A stretch of 64,000 nucleotides of DNA from Gordionus sp. m RMFG-2023. Lineage: Eukaryota; Nematomorpha; Gordioida; Chordodea; Parachordodidae. Below the pieces are notes generated by a model, which did not search any database, was not told where the DNA came from, and worked only from the letters and a program-made list of their open reading frames with translations. Numbering within the stretch: the stretch's first letter is position 1; each line of letters starts with the position of its first letter. Position numbers and translations under genes: made by a program. Positions 12,138-22,940 of this stretch are shown here, one piece after another. The stretch spans positions 22,446,846 through 22,510,845 of the forward strand of contig NC_088779.1 of the NCBI RefSeq assembly GCF_954871325.1, given 5' to 3'.

Positions 12138-13277
12138 TTAATTATCAAACCAATAAGGATATTCATGTTTTTTGTGATTTCTTTGCACTTCGAAATAAGT
12201 TATCAAAATCCATAAGACATTTACGTAGATTTCTTCTATCAGTCTCATTAAATATCCTATGTAATAAAAATTGTCCAAGATCATTTTTTGACTTATTAGT
12301 TTTAGATCGCCGAAGTAGCAAAATCTTAGGTACAAACGAGTCCAATTTTCTATGAGGTAGCATATAGATAAAGTCAAAAATATGAAAGTGTTTTTGAAAA
12401 TACAGAGGCCATCAGATTCTTGGACCTTGATTAGGGCTAATGGGTTAAAATATTGCCTATTATTACATATTGAATTTCTTCGGTAAATTCGATTCATCGC
12501 GTGACAGCTTATGATTACCATTATAAAAATTAGACACAGAGTTGGTATAATATTGAGTATGATTTCGCGCAGCCAAAGCATGAGCATGAAATTGCGGCTC
12601 CTTTTGACCAATGGTCTTACATAGAATGAGAATATTAGGTTCCTTTTTCTTTCTGAAGCAAATTTATCAGTATAAGAAATAAAAGTTTCATCTTCCTTGA
12701 GAAAAGATATGGTGGACAAATTCTTCTCAAAAATATTATTAAATGGCTTTCTTATATATGACTCTTGTTTTATATCATAGTAATGTTTGTTTGATATTAC
12801 TTTATCGGATGTTTTAGGATTGAACAAGAGTATATTATGAAGGTGCAGGAATACTAAAATAAAATAAGTTATACATTTAAATAGCTTTATGACATTTGGT
12901 TGGCTCGTAATTTCCAAGTAAATGACGAGATTGAGTTGACTCAGAAGTTGCAATCCACTCAGACATATTGAGATAACGCTGTAAGCTATGTTTGCCGGCA
13001 TTAATATAAATGTAATTCTGAGTAAATAATTCAGGAAGGAATTATTGCGATCATAATTTAAAATCTTAAAATAGTAGAATATAACTTCTACAGCATAGAT
13101 AAAACTAATTGTGGCATCGCATAGGGTGACCAACTCGCATCGACACCAGATTATAAACAAATCGGTTTCATACAGTTTTTTCCAGGTGAATATAATGATC
13201 AAAGAAATAAAAATTATAATCGTAGCCAAAAAATGGAGTGGGAAAAAGTAAATACTAAATATATTTATCCAATTCAT
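12138..13277 (-). CDS. Divergent 7TM receptor (class A GPCR-like), paralogue 1
   Basis: An intact intronless frame of 379 codons. I start it at the ATG at 13277; a TTG one codon upstream is not a credible animal start. Seven hydrophobic segments can be placed at roughly residues 8-32, 42-68, 88-118, 130-152, 238-262, 297-320 and 342-365. The N-terminus is very short and there is a long polar loop (about 155-235) between segments 4 and 5. An Asp in segment 2 (LCDATISF) fits the class A pattern, but DRY, CWxP and NPxxY are not recognisable. About 60% of residues by eye match the gene at 21801-22940, mostly in membrane segments, while the long loop has diverged. That pattern suggests selection on a membrane protein. 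A neuropeptide or orphan chemoreceptor role is possible; no ligand can be inferred. Confidence 0.75.
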   Translation of the reverse strand: MNWINIFSIYFFPLHFLATIIIFISLIIIFTWKKLYETDLFIIWCRCELVTLCDATISFIYAVEVIFYYFKILNYDRNNSFLNYLLRITFILMPANIAYSVISICLSGLQLLSQLNLVIYLEITSQPNVIKLFKCITYFILVFLHLHNILLFNPKTSDKVISNKHYYDIKQESYIRKPFNNIFEKNLSTISFLKEDETFISYTDKFASERKRNLIFSFYVRPLVKRSRNFMLMLWLREIILNIIPTLCLIFIMVIISCHAMNRIYRRNSICNNRQYFNPLALIKVQESDGLCIFKNTFIFLTLSICYLIENWTRLYLRFCYFGDLKLISQKMILDNFYYIGYLMRLIEEIYVNVLWILITYFEVQRNHKKHEYPYWFDN

Positions 13278-13759
13278 CAAGATTATTTTAAGTTTCTATG
13301 TACCTGTTCTTTAAAGAAAATTGTCTTCGAGAATAAATAGAATAATATCCAAGGGCTAAAATAAGTGAACTTATAAACTATCTGATAATGATATTCAAAA
13401 AATTAATTTGATGTAATTAAATTAAGATAGATTTTAATAACTGTCTTAGTAAATAAATTAATAATTAATTCGAATTAATCCCCCCCCCCCTTCCTACTAG
13501 ACTATAGGGAATTATTAAAATGATTCCATATTCAAATTTACAATAATTAATAAAATTATATATTTTCTTAAATATGTTAATTTTATAATTTTTCGACAAG
13601 AAAGATTATATACTGCGAAACAAATATGTCTTGAAGATTGTATTTTGGATATTGACGAGATAAACAATTTAAATTAAATTAAAAACTAGCGCTCGCATTT
13701 TTACAATTTTAAAACTAGAGGAGATAAAATGATATTTTATATAATTTTTCAATATATGT
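13278..13759. other. 5' flank of receptor gene 1
   Basis: AT-rich with a poly-C run near 13486. No promoter element can be pointed to with confidence. Confidence 0.4.
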
Positions 13760-13957
13760 CAGAGACCTGCATGGCCCGTGTACCAGTCGTATTTTAATTT
13801 TTTAATGTACCCGGACCGGGCTAAACAATTTTTTTAAAAATACCCGGGGCGGGTGGTATATTTTAAAACTATCTTAAATCGCCATTATTAGGCATAATAA
13901 TTAAAAATAAATGTAATATATTTTTTAATCCGGGCATGCCGAAAAATATTTCTCTAA
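13760..13957. mobile_element. GC-rich hAT-like MITE (family B), decayed
   Basis: It begins CAGAGACCTGCATGGCCCG and contains the family's short GC islands (CCCGGACCGGGC, CCCGGGGCGGG) separated by T/A runs. The right end near 13957 is degraded. Confidence 0.6.
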
Positions 13958-14031
13958 TATATATAAAAAATGGTAAATTTTGCAAAAAACTACGAAATTT
14001 GGAATTAACCATTAAATAAGTATATGACTTG

Positions 14032-14370
14032 GTAGCATAGCCGAGATATATCCAGGGGTGTGGGGCAAAAATAATTTCTGAAGTTTCACCCCAAAACCTC
14101 TTATTACCTGGCCTTCGGCCAGGTCCTTCATATAAAAAATTCTGATTAGGTTTTGATTTTCTCGTAGTAAATTTTTTGCTCTTTCAAAATAATATAATAT
14201 TGTTATATCATCTCCGCTGTAATTGGCGAAACACTTAAAAGCATTAATTCTATAATCATGTTCAATATTCCGGGCTTTATTAGTGCCTATGAATGCCTTA
14301 ATCAGTATAGCAGCCAGTATAAAGGAAAAATTATTAGCAACAAATTTTGACAAAACCTTACAATTAAAAA
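14032..14370. mobile_element. Relic of the left end of the 9.1-kb hAT family
   Basis: The sequence resembles 29788-30010: a GTAGCATAGCC-like terminus, then ATCCAGGGG, the short GGCCTTCGGCC inverted pair in place of GGGGGCGAAGCCCCC, a TTTATTAGTGCCTA segment, and the AACAAATTTTG/ATTCTAAAAA region. The open frame at 14012-14353 (minus) is incidental. No transposase part is present. Confidence 0.5.
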
Positions 14371-14762
14371 CCTAACTGAAAGCAGTTATTCTAAAAAAAA
14401 TTTCAATTTTTAGTAATTTAATTGTATATTATTTTTATTTTAATCCTTTTGATAGATGCTATATTGAAAAAAAAGAAACGATTAAAATAAATAACCAAAT
14501 TACCATTGACATCCTGACAGTATGGATGGGGATATATAATAACTACATATTTACGCTATTTAGTGCCTGCATAGTATATTTGTTAGTTCCTCAATAAATT
14601 TTGAAACCACAAAAAAAGAAACAATGTTATAAACAAAATTAATAGGATCTTACGCTTTAAACAGGAATTAAATCAAGCTTTTGGAAATGATCCTAAAACT
14701 TATAGACCATAAAGTAGTGCTTAGTAGTTCATTTTATTGTTTCAATCCAGTGTTGTTAATTG

Positions 14763-14770
14763 GTTGGTTG
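14763..14770. repeat. Target-site duplication GTTGGTTG (left)
   Basis: These eight bases are repeated at 19157-19164 and flank family A copy 1. Confidence 0.85.
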
Positions 14771-15231
14771 CAGGCGCGTACGCAGGAATTTGGTCTGGGG
14801 GGGGATAATAAATTTTTTTAAGAAATAATATTTTTAATTAAAAATACTAAGCATAAATTTATTAGGATTAATAACTTTTCTAATACACAATTTTAAACTA
14901 ATGTGAATTAAAAAAATTATATATATAAACCGGCATTTAAATGTGAATTATAAAATATAAAGTGAATATAACCCATAATATGAATCACTTAAATGACCCA
15001 AAATTGAAATTTGAATTTTTTGAGGTTTTAAAATATATAAAGTATAAAAAATTTAAATGTTGTAAATATAAATTAATACACAAAAAGTTTCTTAAGAATA
15101 ATTGTATTTTGTATGTTTTGAGCTAATTTTTCAATTATCAATCCTTGCTTGGCGTTAAATGTCTATGAATATTCAAAAGATCCAAATCATTCAATCTACT
15201 TTCAGATGTTGTATTTCATAGGTATGTTTTT

Positions 15232-15535
15232 CACAGACTTGCAGGCCCGGCCCCCGAGCCGGACCGTATTTTAATTTTTTTAAATATACCCGGGCCGGGC
15301 CCGTAATTTTTTTAAAAAAAACACCCGGACTGCGAGTTGTATATTTTAAAACCAAATATTTGAAATCGCCATTATTAGCTATAAATATCAAAAATAAATA
15401 TAATTTATTTTAAAAAATTCGGGCTGGGCCAGCCGGGCCGGGCCTGAAAATTTTTTTAAAAAAAACCCGGGCCGGAAAAAATCTTTTAAAAAAATCTGGG
15501 CCTGGTCCTGCAAATGGTACCTCTGCAAGGCTCTG
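15232..15535. mobile_element. GC-rich hAT-like MITE (family B) inside family A copy 1
   Basis: It runs from CACAGACTTGCAGGCCCGG to CTCTGCAAGGCTCTG. Inside are roughly 30-bp iterations of GGGCCGGGCCTGAAAA plus T/A runs. The same element sits at the same place in all three family A copies, so it belongs to their common ancestor. Confidence 0.7.
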
Positions 15536-16177
15536 TTATTCTTCTTAAAAAAGTAAATGTTCTCTCATTAGTTTACTAAAGAGCTGCTAATATATATATA
15601 ACCATTTTAATAATTGGGAGTATAATCTAAAATGTGTTTGAAATAAAATGCATCCATAGCATTTTTTGGGACTGTATCAACCATAGTTAATCTTTTAATC
15701 ATAGCTATTCAGCTAATAAGGCATCATAAAATATTTTAACATCTTCATGATAAAAATATAACAAATATTTATATTTTTTTTCTATCACCATATGAAAAAG
15801 GTTGGGAGAGGGGATATTTGTTTTATATTACTCTTCTACTGATCCTATATTAATGTTTTGATGATGAGCTTGCTTGCTGCAAGTCGAGGGGGACAAATAT
15901 TTAACACGTATAGCTCTGCTTTTGACTCAACAATAACATATAAAATATAAATTTCTTCAACAACACTAGCTCTATTTCCTTGAGTTCTAATAAAATGCTC
16001 TCCGCTATTCTCATCTTCTTAATCAAGTCAATGTTATGTTTTTGAAAAGTATTACATAAAATAGTTGTATAATTAAATAATACATTCTAATGAGAAAAAA
16101 AATTTGGAATAAGTATTGAATCCAATAATTTTCTTGCTTCTGAGGAAATATTTCTTTCAAGCCATTGTGATATTTCA

Positions 16178-16185
16178 GTAATAGC
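16178..16185. repeat. Target-site duplication GTAATAGC (left)
   Basis: The eight bases are repeated exactly at 18737-18744. Family A copy 3 shows the unoccupied site (TCAGTAATAGCATTAATA near 35003). Confidence 0.9.
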
Positions 16186-18736
16186 TAGTGAAGGTCACGG
16201 TCCGGTCTTTGGTCCGGACTGGACCGATACCCTCTGACTGGACCGGACCACGGTCCTTAAGAAAAAGATCGATCCAGACCGTGGTCCTAAATAAAAAACA
16301 CATTTTTTTTAACCTAATTTAATTTGTTTTATCATTTTATTAAATATAAGAGTATTATATAAACAATATAAAATTAATTATGAATAATATAATAATTAAT
16401 GCAAATATTCAATTTAAATAAATGCTAATGTCATTGTTTGTAGAATTGCTATTGAAAGCCTGTTCCTTTTTTTAGTGACAAGATCTCCTGCCTTCGAAAA
16501 TATTTGTTCACAGGGAACAGATGTTGCTTGAATTGCTAAAAAATTTCTAGCTGCTAATGAGAGGACTGGAAATCTATATAATAAACTATATTGACTTTTA
16601 CAAAATATAAAAGACCTTTCACTATTGGTTTTCCACCATACTAATATGTCATCCTTTAAAGAAACAAGAGGTTCATTTAAATAGGTGTGAAGTTCTGATA
16701 TATTTTCTTCAATGATTTCTGAGGATATACAATCCCCTTCTGAATTTCTTTTTTGGGATAAAATTCTTTTTAAAAAACTAAATTCATTGATTTCCTCCTG
16801 GCACAAATGTTTGAAAATTAGGATTTAATAAATAAATATTTAAAATATACCTGAGAATCCGTTATTCCTGTATTTTTCTTAAATATTTTGAAAATTTGGT
16901 CATATACTCAATTCTATTAAGAGTATTAGGCATGTAAACTTGTTTTAATCTCGGATCCAACAATGTTGAGACATATGATTCATAACAAAATAATTCTTTG
17001 AGATATTTCTGCATTTTAACCAGCATGTTATTAAGAATTTCTTTTCTTGTATTGTTATTATCTTTTTTTATATTATTTAAAATTTCATTATTTATATTCT
17101 CCATATATAACATGGAAATCCCAACTGTAGGATATTTGGATCCTGATAAATCAAGTGTGGTTTTATAGAAGGGCCTAAGAAAATCTACAGCCTCTTTAAG
17201 TTCTTCTTTTTCACACTCAGTAAAGAAAACCCCTTTAAATTGTTTGTAATTCAAAAAAAGTACTTCTTCTATAGCATCCATGTTCTAAAAATTAAATATT
17301 TTTTAAAAATAATTGGATAAAAATGTAAATACCTCATAAATTGTATTCATCATTAAATAGGAGCTATTCCATCTAATAGGGATATCAGAAGGGATTTTAA
17401 ATTTTGTAATACCCTTATTTTCACATATTTGTACATATGCTTGATTTATTTTGGGTGATTTATTTATAGAAAAGGCAATGTCTCTACACTTTTCTAGGAT
17501 AGTTGTAATTGTTGATAAACCTTCCTGAGATATTAAGTTTAGAATATGGGCACAGCATCTGAAACCTTTAAAGTTTTGTTCCTTGTAAATATTCTGCAAA
17601 ATATCCATGCTTTTTAGGATGTTATTGGCATTATCTGTAGTACAAGCCAGTATATTCTTCTCCAATTGATATACATCAATTACTTCTTTTATAGCTAAGG
17701 ATATTTCTTCAGAAATATGAGGAAATGGGATATGATTTATATCAAGTAAAATATTTTTTAATGTAAAAGAAGAGTCAATAAAGTGAGCAGTAATGGCTAT
17801 GAATGAAACTTTATTTATACTGCTCCACATATCTGTGGTAAAGCTTATTAAAAAATTATTTTTATTTAAAATATCTTTTAAAGAACTTCTTAGTTTCTCA
17901 AAATTAGCTGTATAAAAATTTTTAACTTTGTTTTTAGACCAAATTGTAGCAGTTGAGTTTAAATATTTGATTAAATTATGAAGACCTGAACTTTCAAAAG
18001 TCTTCATTGGCAGACAGTCCATTATTACCCATTTTATTATTAATTGGTTCATATGTTCAGTTTGAAATTTATCCAATGGTATTGAAGAAAGTGATTTTGT
18101 GCTTGTGGAGGGCATATTAAAATTAAGAGTAGATTGTGTTTTTGAGATATTTTCATTTTCATCATTAGAGGTATATATTTTATGTTTTATCAGATGCCTG
18201 CTTAAGGTACCTAATTATTTTATTAAGAATAAGGTTAAGTTATTTTAACAATGAATTATTTAGACAGTTTCTTAAGAAAAAATAGAACTATATAAATAAT
18301 AACCAAAATATTTTAATAATAATACTGCTTATTTTGATTAATTTACTGCTTAAAAAATTATAAACAATTATTTTATTACTTGTTGCTGACGATACATTAT
18401 ATTTGGTATTGCAGTGAACACATACTCTATGTTTTTTATTGGGACTATAAGTAAAATGTTTCTTGGACAAACTTATGGTTTTCATATTGCAAAATAAAAA
18501 TTAACAATATCTAAAATAACTCCTCTAGAAAAATTCATAAAATAAAATATACAAAAAAATTATAATAATTGAATAGTAAAGCAAACTTAAATATTAATTC
18601 ATAAAATAAAATATACAAAAAAATTATAATAATTGAATAGTAAAGCAAACTTAAATATTAATAAAAGACCGGTCCGGACCGGTCCTCAAAAAAAAGATCG
18701 ATCCGACCGATAGGACCGGACCGTTGACCTTCACTA
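16186..18736 (-). mobile_element. Complete BED-finger hAT transposon, 2551 bp
   Basis: The ends are TAGTGAAGGTCACGGTCCGG and its near-complement CCGTTGACCTTCACTA, with sub-terminal GGTCCGGACCGG islands on both sides, and an exact 8-bp target-site duplication. The interior holds one transposase gene on the minus strand, with little spare sequence. It inserted into family A copy 1; copies 2 and 3 lack it. A 60-bp direct duplication (18538-18597 and 18598-18657) lies just inside the right terminus. This is the best-preserved transposon in the window. Confidence 0.92.
16414..18485 (-). CDS. hAT transposase with BED zinc finger (spliced)
   Basis: Moves its own element by cut-and-paste. Exon 1 (from 18485) starts MKTISLSKKHF and carries the first half of a BED finger, CVHC. 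Exon 2 (about 18210-17333) starts with the matching LSRHLIKH and then holds the catalytic core FTTDMWSS, ACTTDNANNI and RCCAHILNL. A 47-bp intron (17332-17286, GT-AG) joins IYE to NMDAIEEV. Exon 3 carries STLLDPRLKQVYM. Exon 4 (to 16414) carries the dimerisation motif ATSVPCEQIFSKAGDLV. Joining exon 3 to exon 4 meets a TAA just before the best GT donor (near 16860), so the copy probably carries one shift there. Introns 1 and 3 are inferred from protein continuity and not from strong donors. Otherwise the frame is long and open, so the copy is young. Confidence 0.8.
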
Positions 18737-18744
18737 GTAATAGC
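18737..18744. repeat. Target-site duplication GTAATAGC (right)
   Basis: Exact repeat of 16178-16185. Confidence 0.9.
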
Positions 18745-19164
18745 ATTAATAATCGGCTCTTCTAACTCCAAAATAGCTGTTACTGTGGCGGAGACTCGAT
18801 CTCGTTGGACAAGCTTGCAATTTCTTTCTCCCTGTTGGACAAGGAGTTTCAGAGATAATTATTATTTTAAAATTTAGATAAATATTACGCCACTAAAATT
18901 TGAAAATAATAGGTAAATTACGCCAAGGAAAACTTGAAATCGAAATTGATTGATAAAATAACTTAGTAGATGAATGTGATAAATAAATGTAATTAAATAT
19001 ATATTTGTATATATGAGATAGGAATAAATATTAACAAATATAAATTAATATTAACAATAATATTTTTGAAAAATATAATCCGGCATCTGCATTTTTTGGC
19101 TTTTGGGGGGGGGGGGGGATTTGTCCCCCTGCCCCCCCCCGCTGCGTACGCCAATGGTTGGTTG

Positions 19165-19902
19165 TGTAAAACCCAGACCCGGGAATTGGGTCTAAAATTC
19201 GACCAAACCAGCTTTAAGAATATTTTAAAAAACGCATGTTACTTTTGCTATAATTATCGTCAACAATCATGTGTTTTTTATATTTAGAAGTTGTTTTAAT
19301 TATTATTTATATAGAAAATTTTTTTAAAAAATAATTTCCGTTTTTATAATACTTTTGAAGTTAAATTTATAAATTATTATTTTTCAGTATTGTGATTGTT
19401 AATGAATAAAACCCATTCAGATTAAAATATTTTGTTTAAAAAATAATTAAAACACATTTACTTTTAAAAACTATAAAGCAATTATTAATAAAAACATAAA
19501 AAATGTATTTTTACAACAATTAAATTTTAAACTTCTTAAAACCAAATATATTTTTAGACGGATAAAAAATAGCTACACCGAGTGTTTTAGCCTAAAACTA
19601 TTAATCTGGCTTTTCGGGGTTATTATTAAAAAGATAGAGGCTCGAATTTGAAAGAAACGCCTCAATGTTAACTGATTTTCTTCGGCTAGCGCCTGAAGAT
19701 TGAGGTTAGCTTGTATTTAACCATTACCCAATTATAGCAATTGTACAAACTTTATAAAAAGTGTAAATTGAAGATTTTATTACTTTTACTTCAGAATAGG
19801 CAGGACAAAAAGTCGCTTATTTATAACCACCCCCCCCCCCCCCCATTCCTTAAGTAAAAACGATCTAATATTTTAAATATCCCATTCAAGCTCAATCTGC
19901 CG
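19165..19902. other. AT-rich stretch with poly-C tract
   Basis: No gene or element recognised. A poly-C run of about 16 lies near 19829. Confidence 0.45.
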
Positions 19903-21003
19903 AATGAATATTTTTAACTTTAGAAACCTACCGTTTAACCGATTTTCCAGATTTTATAATCTTTTGTTTAGCGAAAGTTGATAAGTGATAATGTTAATTT
20001 TCTCATCTAAGGTTGTCGTTATATATTTACTGATCTTGCCCTTCCAAATATGTAATACAATGTTTAATTTAAAATAAATGATAGGAAATATCTTTATATT
20101 TTTCAAAAATTTAATTACTTAATTAAATTAAAAAAAATAATTTATAATATATATCATTTTATATTTTCTTAGAATTTAAATGAATATTAATCCATTTTAG
20201 ATCTCACCATGCAAGTATAATCAAGATCCAGAAACTCTATTAAATCTTTGAAATGAGTAGGAAGGAATTCGAATATATGTTAAAACTTTTAATGGAGCGC
20301 CAATAATTTTCTAATTTAAGTTGTTATCGAAATTAAGCGTTGAATATTTTTAACTTAATAAACCTACATTTTAACAGGTTTCCAGATTTTATAATCTTTT
20401 GGTTAGCGAAAGTTGATAAGTGATAATGATAATTTTTTCATCTAAGGATGCCGTTAAATACTGATCTTGCCCTTCCAAATATGTAATACAATGTTTAATT
20501 TAAAATAAATGATAGGAAATATCTTTATATTTTTCAAAAAATTTAATTACTTAATTAAATAAAAAAAATTTATAATATATATCATTTTATATTTTCTTAG
20601 AATTTAAATGAATATTAAACCATTTTAGATCTCACCACAAGTATAATCAAGTTCCAGAAACTCTATTAGATCTTTGAAATTGGAGCGCCAAATTAATTTT
20701 CTAATTTAAGTTATTATCGAAATTAATTGAATATTTTTAACTTAACCGGTTTCCAGATTTTATAATCTTTGCTTTTCCAAATATGTAATGCAATTAAAAC
20801 AAATGACAGGAAATATCTTTATATTTTTCAAAAAATTTAATTATTTAATTAAAAAAATAATTGATAATATACATCATTTCATATTTTTCCAGAAACTCTA
20901 TTAAATCTTTGAAATGAGTAGGAAGGAATTCGAATATATGTTAAAACTTTTAGTGGAGCGCCAAATTAATTTTCTAATTTAAGTTGTTATCGAAATTAAG
21001 TGT
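19903..21003. repeat. Tandem repeat, about 2.6 copies of a 436-bp unit
   Basis: Units begin with TGAATATTTTTAACTT at about 19905, 20341 and 20728. They share TTCCAGATTTTATAATCTTT, CCTTCCAAATATGTAA and GGAGCGCCAA. Unit lengths are about 436, 387 and 275 bp; the later ones have internal deletions. There is no coding capacity. Confidence 0.8.
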
Positions 21004-21553
21004 TACGTCTTTTTCATTTAAAAATAAGAGTGAATGTAATCTAGAATCGGGTTAAAAATTATCGCAAAATAAAATTGACAAAAGCTGCAGGGACGGCCCG
21101 GAACCCGGCCTGGCGTTAGGACGGACTAGAAAATGGTATAAAAAATTCGGGTTATACTTAAAAATTTTAAAAAAATTAAAAATTCGAATCGGGTTAGGCT
21201 GATTTTTAATAACTTAAATTGCATAAATTATCTGATTGAAAAAAAAAGTCAAAATATATTCTACTAATCCTAAATAATGAATAACTTTATCAAAATAGAT
21301 ATATATAAAAGGAAAGTTATTAACAAATAATAAATTGCTAATTCTCCTATTTTAATCTAGATAAAATTCGATAGTAAAGGAGGTGTTATACTGGAGGCAA
21401 TGAAATATAATATTACCTAGACCTGACTATTCTTTCATTTGTATCAATGCAAATTAGCTGGTGACAAACCATTTCGGTTCCCCATGATTTATATTAAGAT
21501 TTTATAAAAATTGTTATATGGGAAACTAAAATGGCGTGTCACTAGCTGATTCG
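21004..21553. other. AT-rich stretch with a GC-rich MITE-like fragment
   Basis: At 21085-21200 there is a short GC-rich block (GGACGGCCCGGAACCCGG, later CGAATCGGGTTAGG) like the family B MITEs, without clear ends. The rest shows nothing. Confidence 0.4.
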
Positions 21554-21734
21554 TATTCATCCGCTTCAATGCGTTTTAATGAGTCGTCAAAATTATGTCA
21601 TTGACTGAAGCATAACTATCTTTATTTGTTTTCAAAACTAAGTTAGCAATGAACTGTACGAAACTTGAAGATATTCACATAAATACAATTTAAAAAGAAA
21701 ACAATTACAAAATACAATATTAAGTGATTATACA
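21554..21734. repeat. 181-bp unit, inverted partner of 1149-1328
   Basis: It lies 67 bp downstream (minus-strand sense) of the stop codon of receptor gene 2. See the partner at 1149-1328. No coding potential seen. Confidence 0.75.
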
Positions 21735-21800
21735 ATATGTTGATGATAAAAATGAGTATACACTATTGGGAAAAAATATCTAATAATAAGATCTACTAAA

Positions 21801-22940
21801 TTATAAATCAAAATAAGAAGGATATTCTTTATTGGTATTGTTTCGTCGCATCTCGAAGAAAGTTATCAAAATCCACAAGACATTGATATAGGTTTCTTCT
21901 ATCGATCTCATCAAAAAAGTAACGACGAAGAATTTATTCAAACTGATTCTTGAACGTATAAGTTTTATATCACCAAAGTAATTAAATCTCGCGTAATAAC
22001 GGGTCCAATTTCCTATAATGTAACACACGGAGAAACTCAAAAATATAAAAACGTTTTTGTAAATGTAGAGACAATCCCATTCTTGTGCCTTAATTAAGGC
22101 GAATAGGTTATAATATTGCAAACTACAAATTGTATGTTTTCTATGCCGAATTATAATGTAAAAGACTACGATTCCCATGATATAAATAAGACAAATAGTT
22201 GGTATGATGTTTAGTATGATTTCTCGTAGCGAAAGCATGATCATGACATTGTAGCTCCTTTTAACCAGAGTGCTACCATGATATGTATATTTTACTTTGC
22301 TTCTTTCAGGATAGTATAAAAAATTATTTTTATTAGGAAGGTAAGTTTCATTTATATCGAGAAAAGATGGAGATGAGAATTCTTTCTCAATAAAACCACC
22401 TTTAAACGTTGAAGATTTTTTAGAAAGTCCGTAAATAGAACCATATTCGTTTGAAATATCCTTGAGAGATTCTTTGGGCTTGAATATAAGCATGTTATGA
22501 AGGTGTAAGAAAACGAGAGATATATAAGACGCATATTTAAATACCCGTATAACTCGTGGTTGGCTCGTTATTTGCAAATAAGTAGCTATGTTAAGTTGAT
22601 TCAGGAGTTCCAATCCGCTCAGACACATTACGATTATTCTGTAAGCCATGTTTGAAGGTGTTATTATATAAGTTATGCTGAAGATATAGTTTATGAAATA
22701 ATTATTTCGATCGTAATTCATGATCTTAAATCGGTAGAATATAAATTCCACTACGTAGATAAGATGAATAGTTGCATCACATATATTAATAAACTCACAG
22801 CGACACCATGTCATAAACAGATCGTTTTTATACAATTTTTTCCAGGTGAATAAGATAAAGAGAGTAATAAAAATTATAATAGTGACTAAAAAATGGAGAG
22901 GTAAAAAGTAAACATTTGAAATTTCCATCCATTTCTTCAT
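21801..22940 (-). CDS. Divergent 7TM receptor (class A GPCR-like), paralogue 2
   Basis: An intact intronless frame of 379 codons, the same length as the gene at 12138-13277 and in the same orientation about 8.5 kb away. The start is ATG at 22940 (MKKWMEISNVYF). Seven hydrophobic segments occupy the same positions as in the paralogue, with the same short N-terminus and long loop between segments 4 and 5. Shared blocks include FTWKKLY, WCRCE, NYDRNN, QITSQP, FLHLHN, LVKRS and LREIILNIIPT. The Asp in segment 2 (ICDATIHL) is kept, while DRY and NPxxY are absent. The protein is probably a plasma-membrane receptor of unknown ligand. A multi-pass protein of another class cannot be excluded. Confidence 0.75.
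   Translation of the reverse strand: MKKWMEISNVYFLPLHFLVTIIIFITLFILFTWKKLYKNDLFMTWCRCEFINICDATIHLIYVVEFIFYRFKIMNYDRNNYFINYIFSITYIITPSNMAYRIIVMCLSGLELLNQLNIATYLQITSQPRVIRVFKYASYISLVFLHLHNMLIFKPKESLKDISNEYGSIYGLSKKSSTFKGGFIEKEFSSPSFLDINETYLPNKNNFLYYPERSKVKYTYHGSTLVKRSYNVMIMLSLREIILNIIPTICLIYIMGIVVFYIIIRHRKHTICSLQYYNLFALIKAQEWDCLYIYKNVFIFLSFSVCYIIGNWTRYYARFNYFGDIKLIRSRISLNKFFVVTFLMRSIEETYINVLWILITFFEMRRNNTNKEYPSYFDL

Larger units (their letters stand above)
14771..19156. mobile_element. Family A decayed hAT, copy 1 (interrupted by another hAT)
   Basis: The left end is CAGGCGCGTACGCAGG followed by a G8 run. The right end is a C-run then GCTGCGTACGCCAATG. The ends are inverted repeats and an exact 8-bp duplication flanks them, which is the hAT signature. 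Without the 2.55-kb insertion at 16186-18736 it is about 1.83 kb. The minus strand of this family carries shreds of a ZMYM1-like hAT transposase, clearest in copy 2. A GC-rich MITE lies inside at 15232-15535. The copy has no intact gene of its own. Confidence 0.85.

Noticed and set aside
14012-14353. 113-codon minus-strand frame as a host gene
   Set aside because: The sequence corresponds to the non-coding terminal region of the 9.1-kb hAT family.
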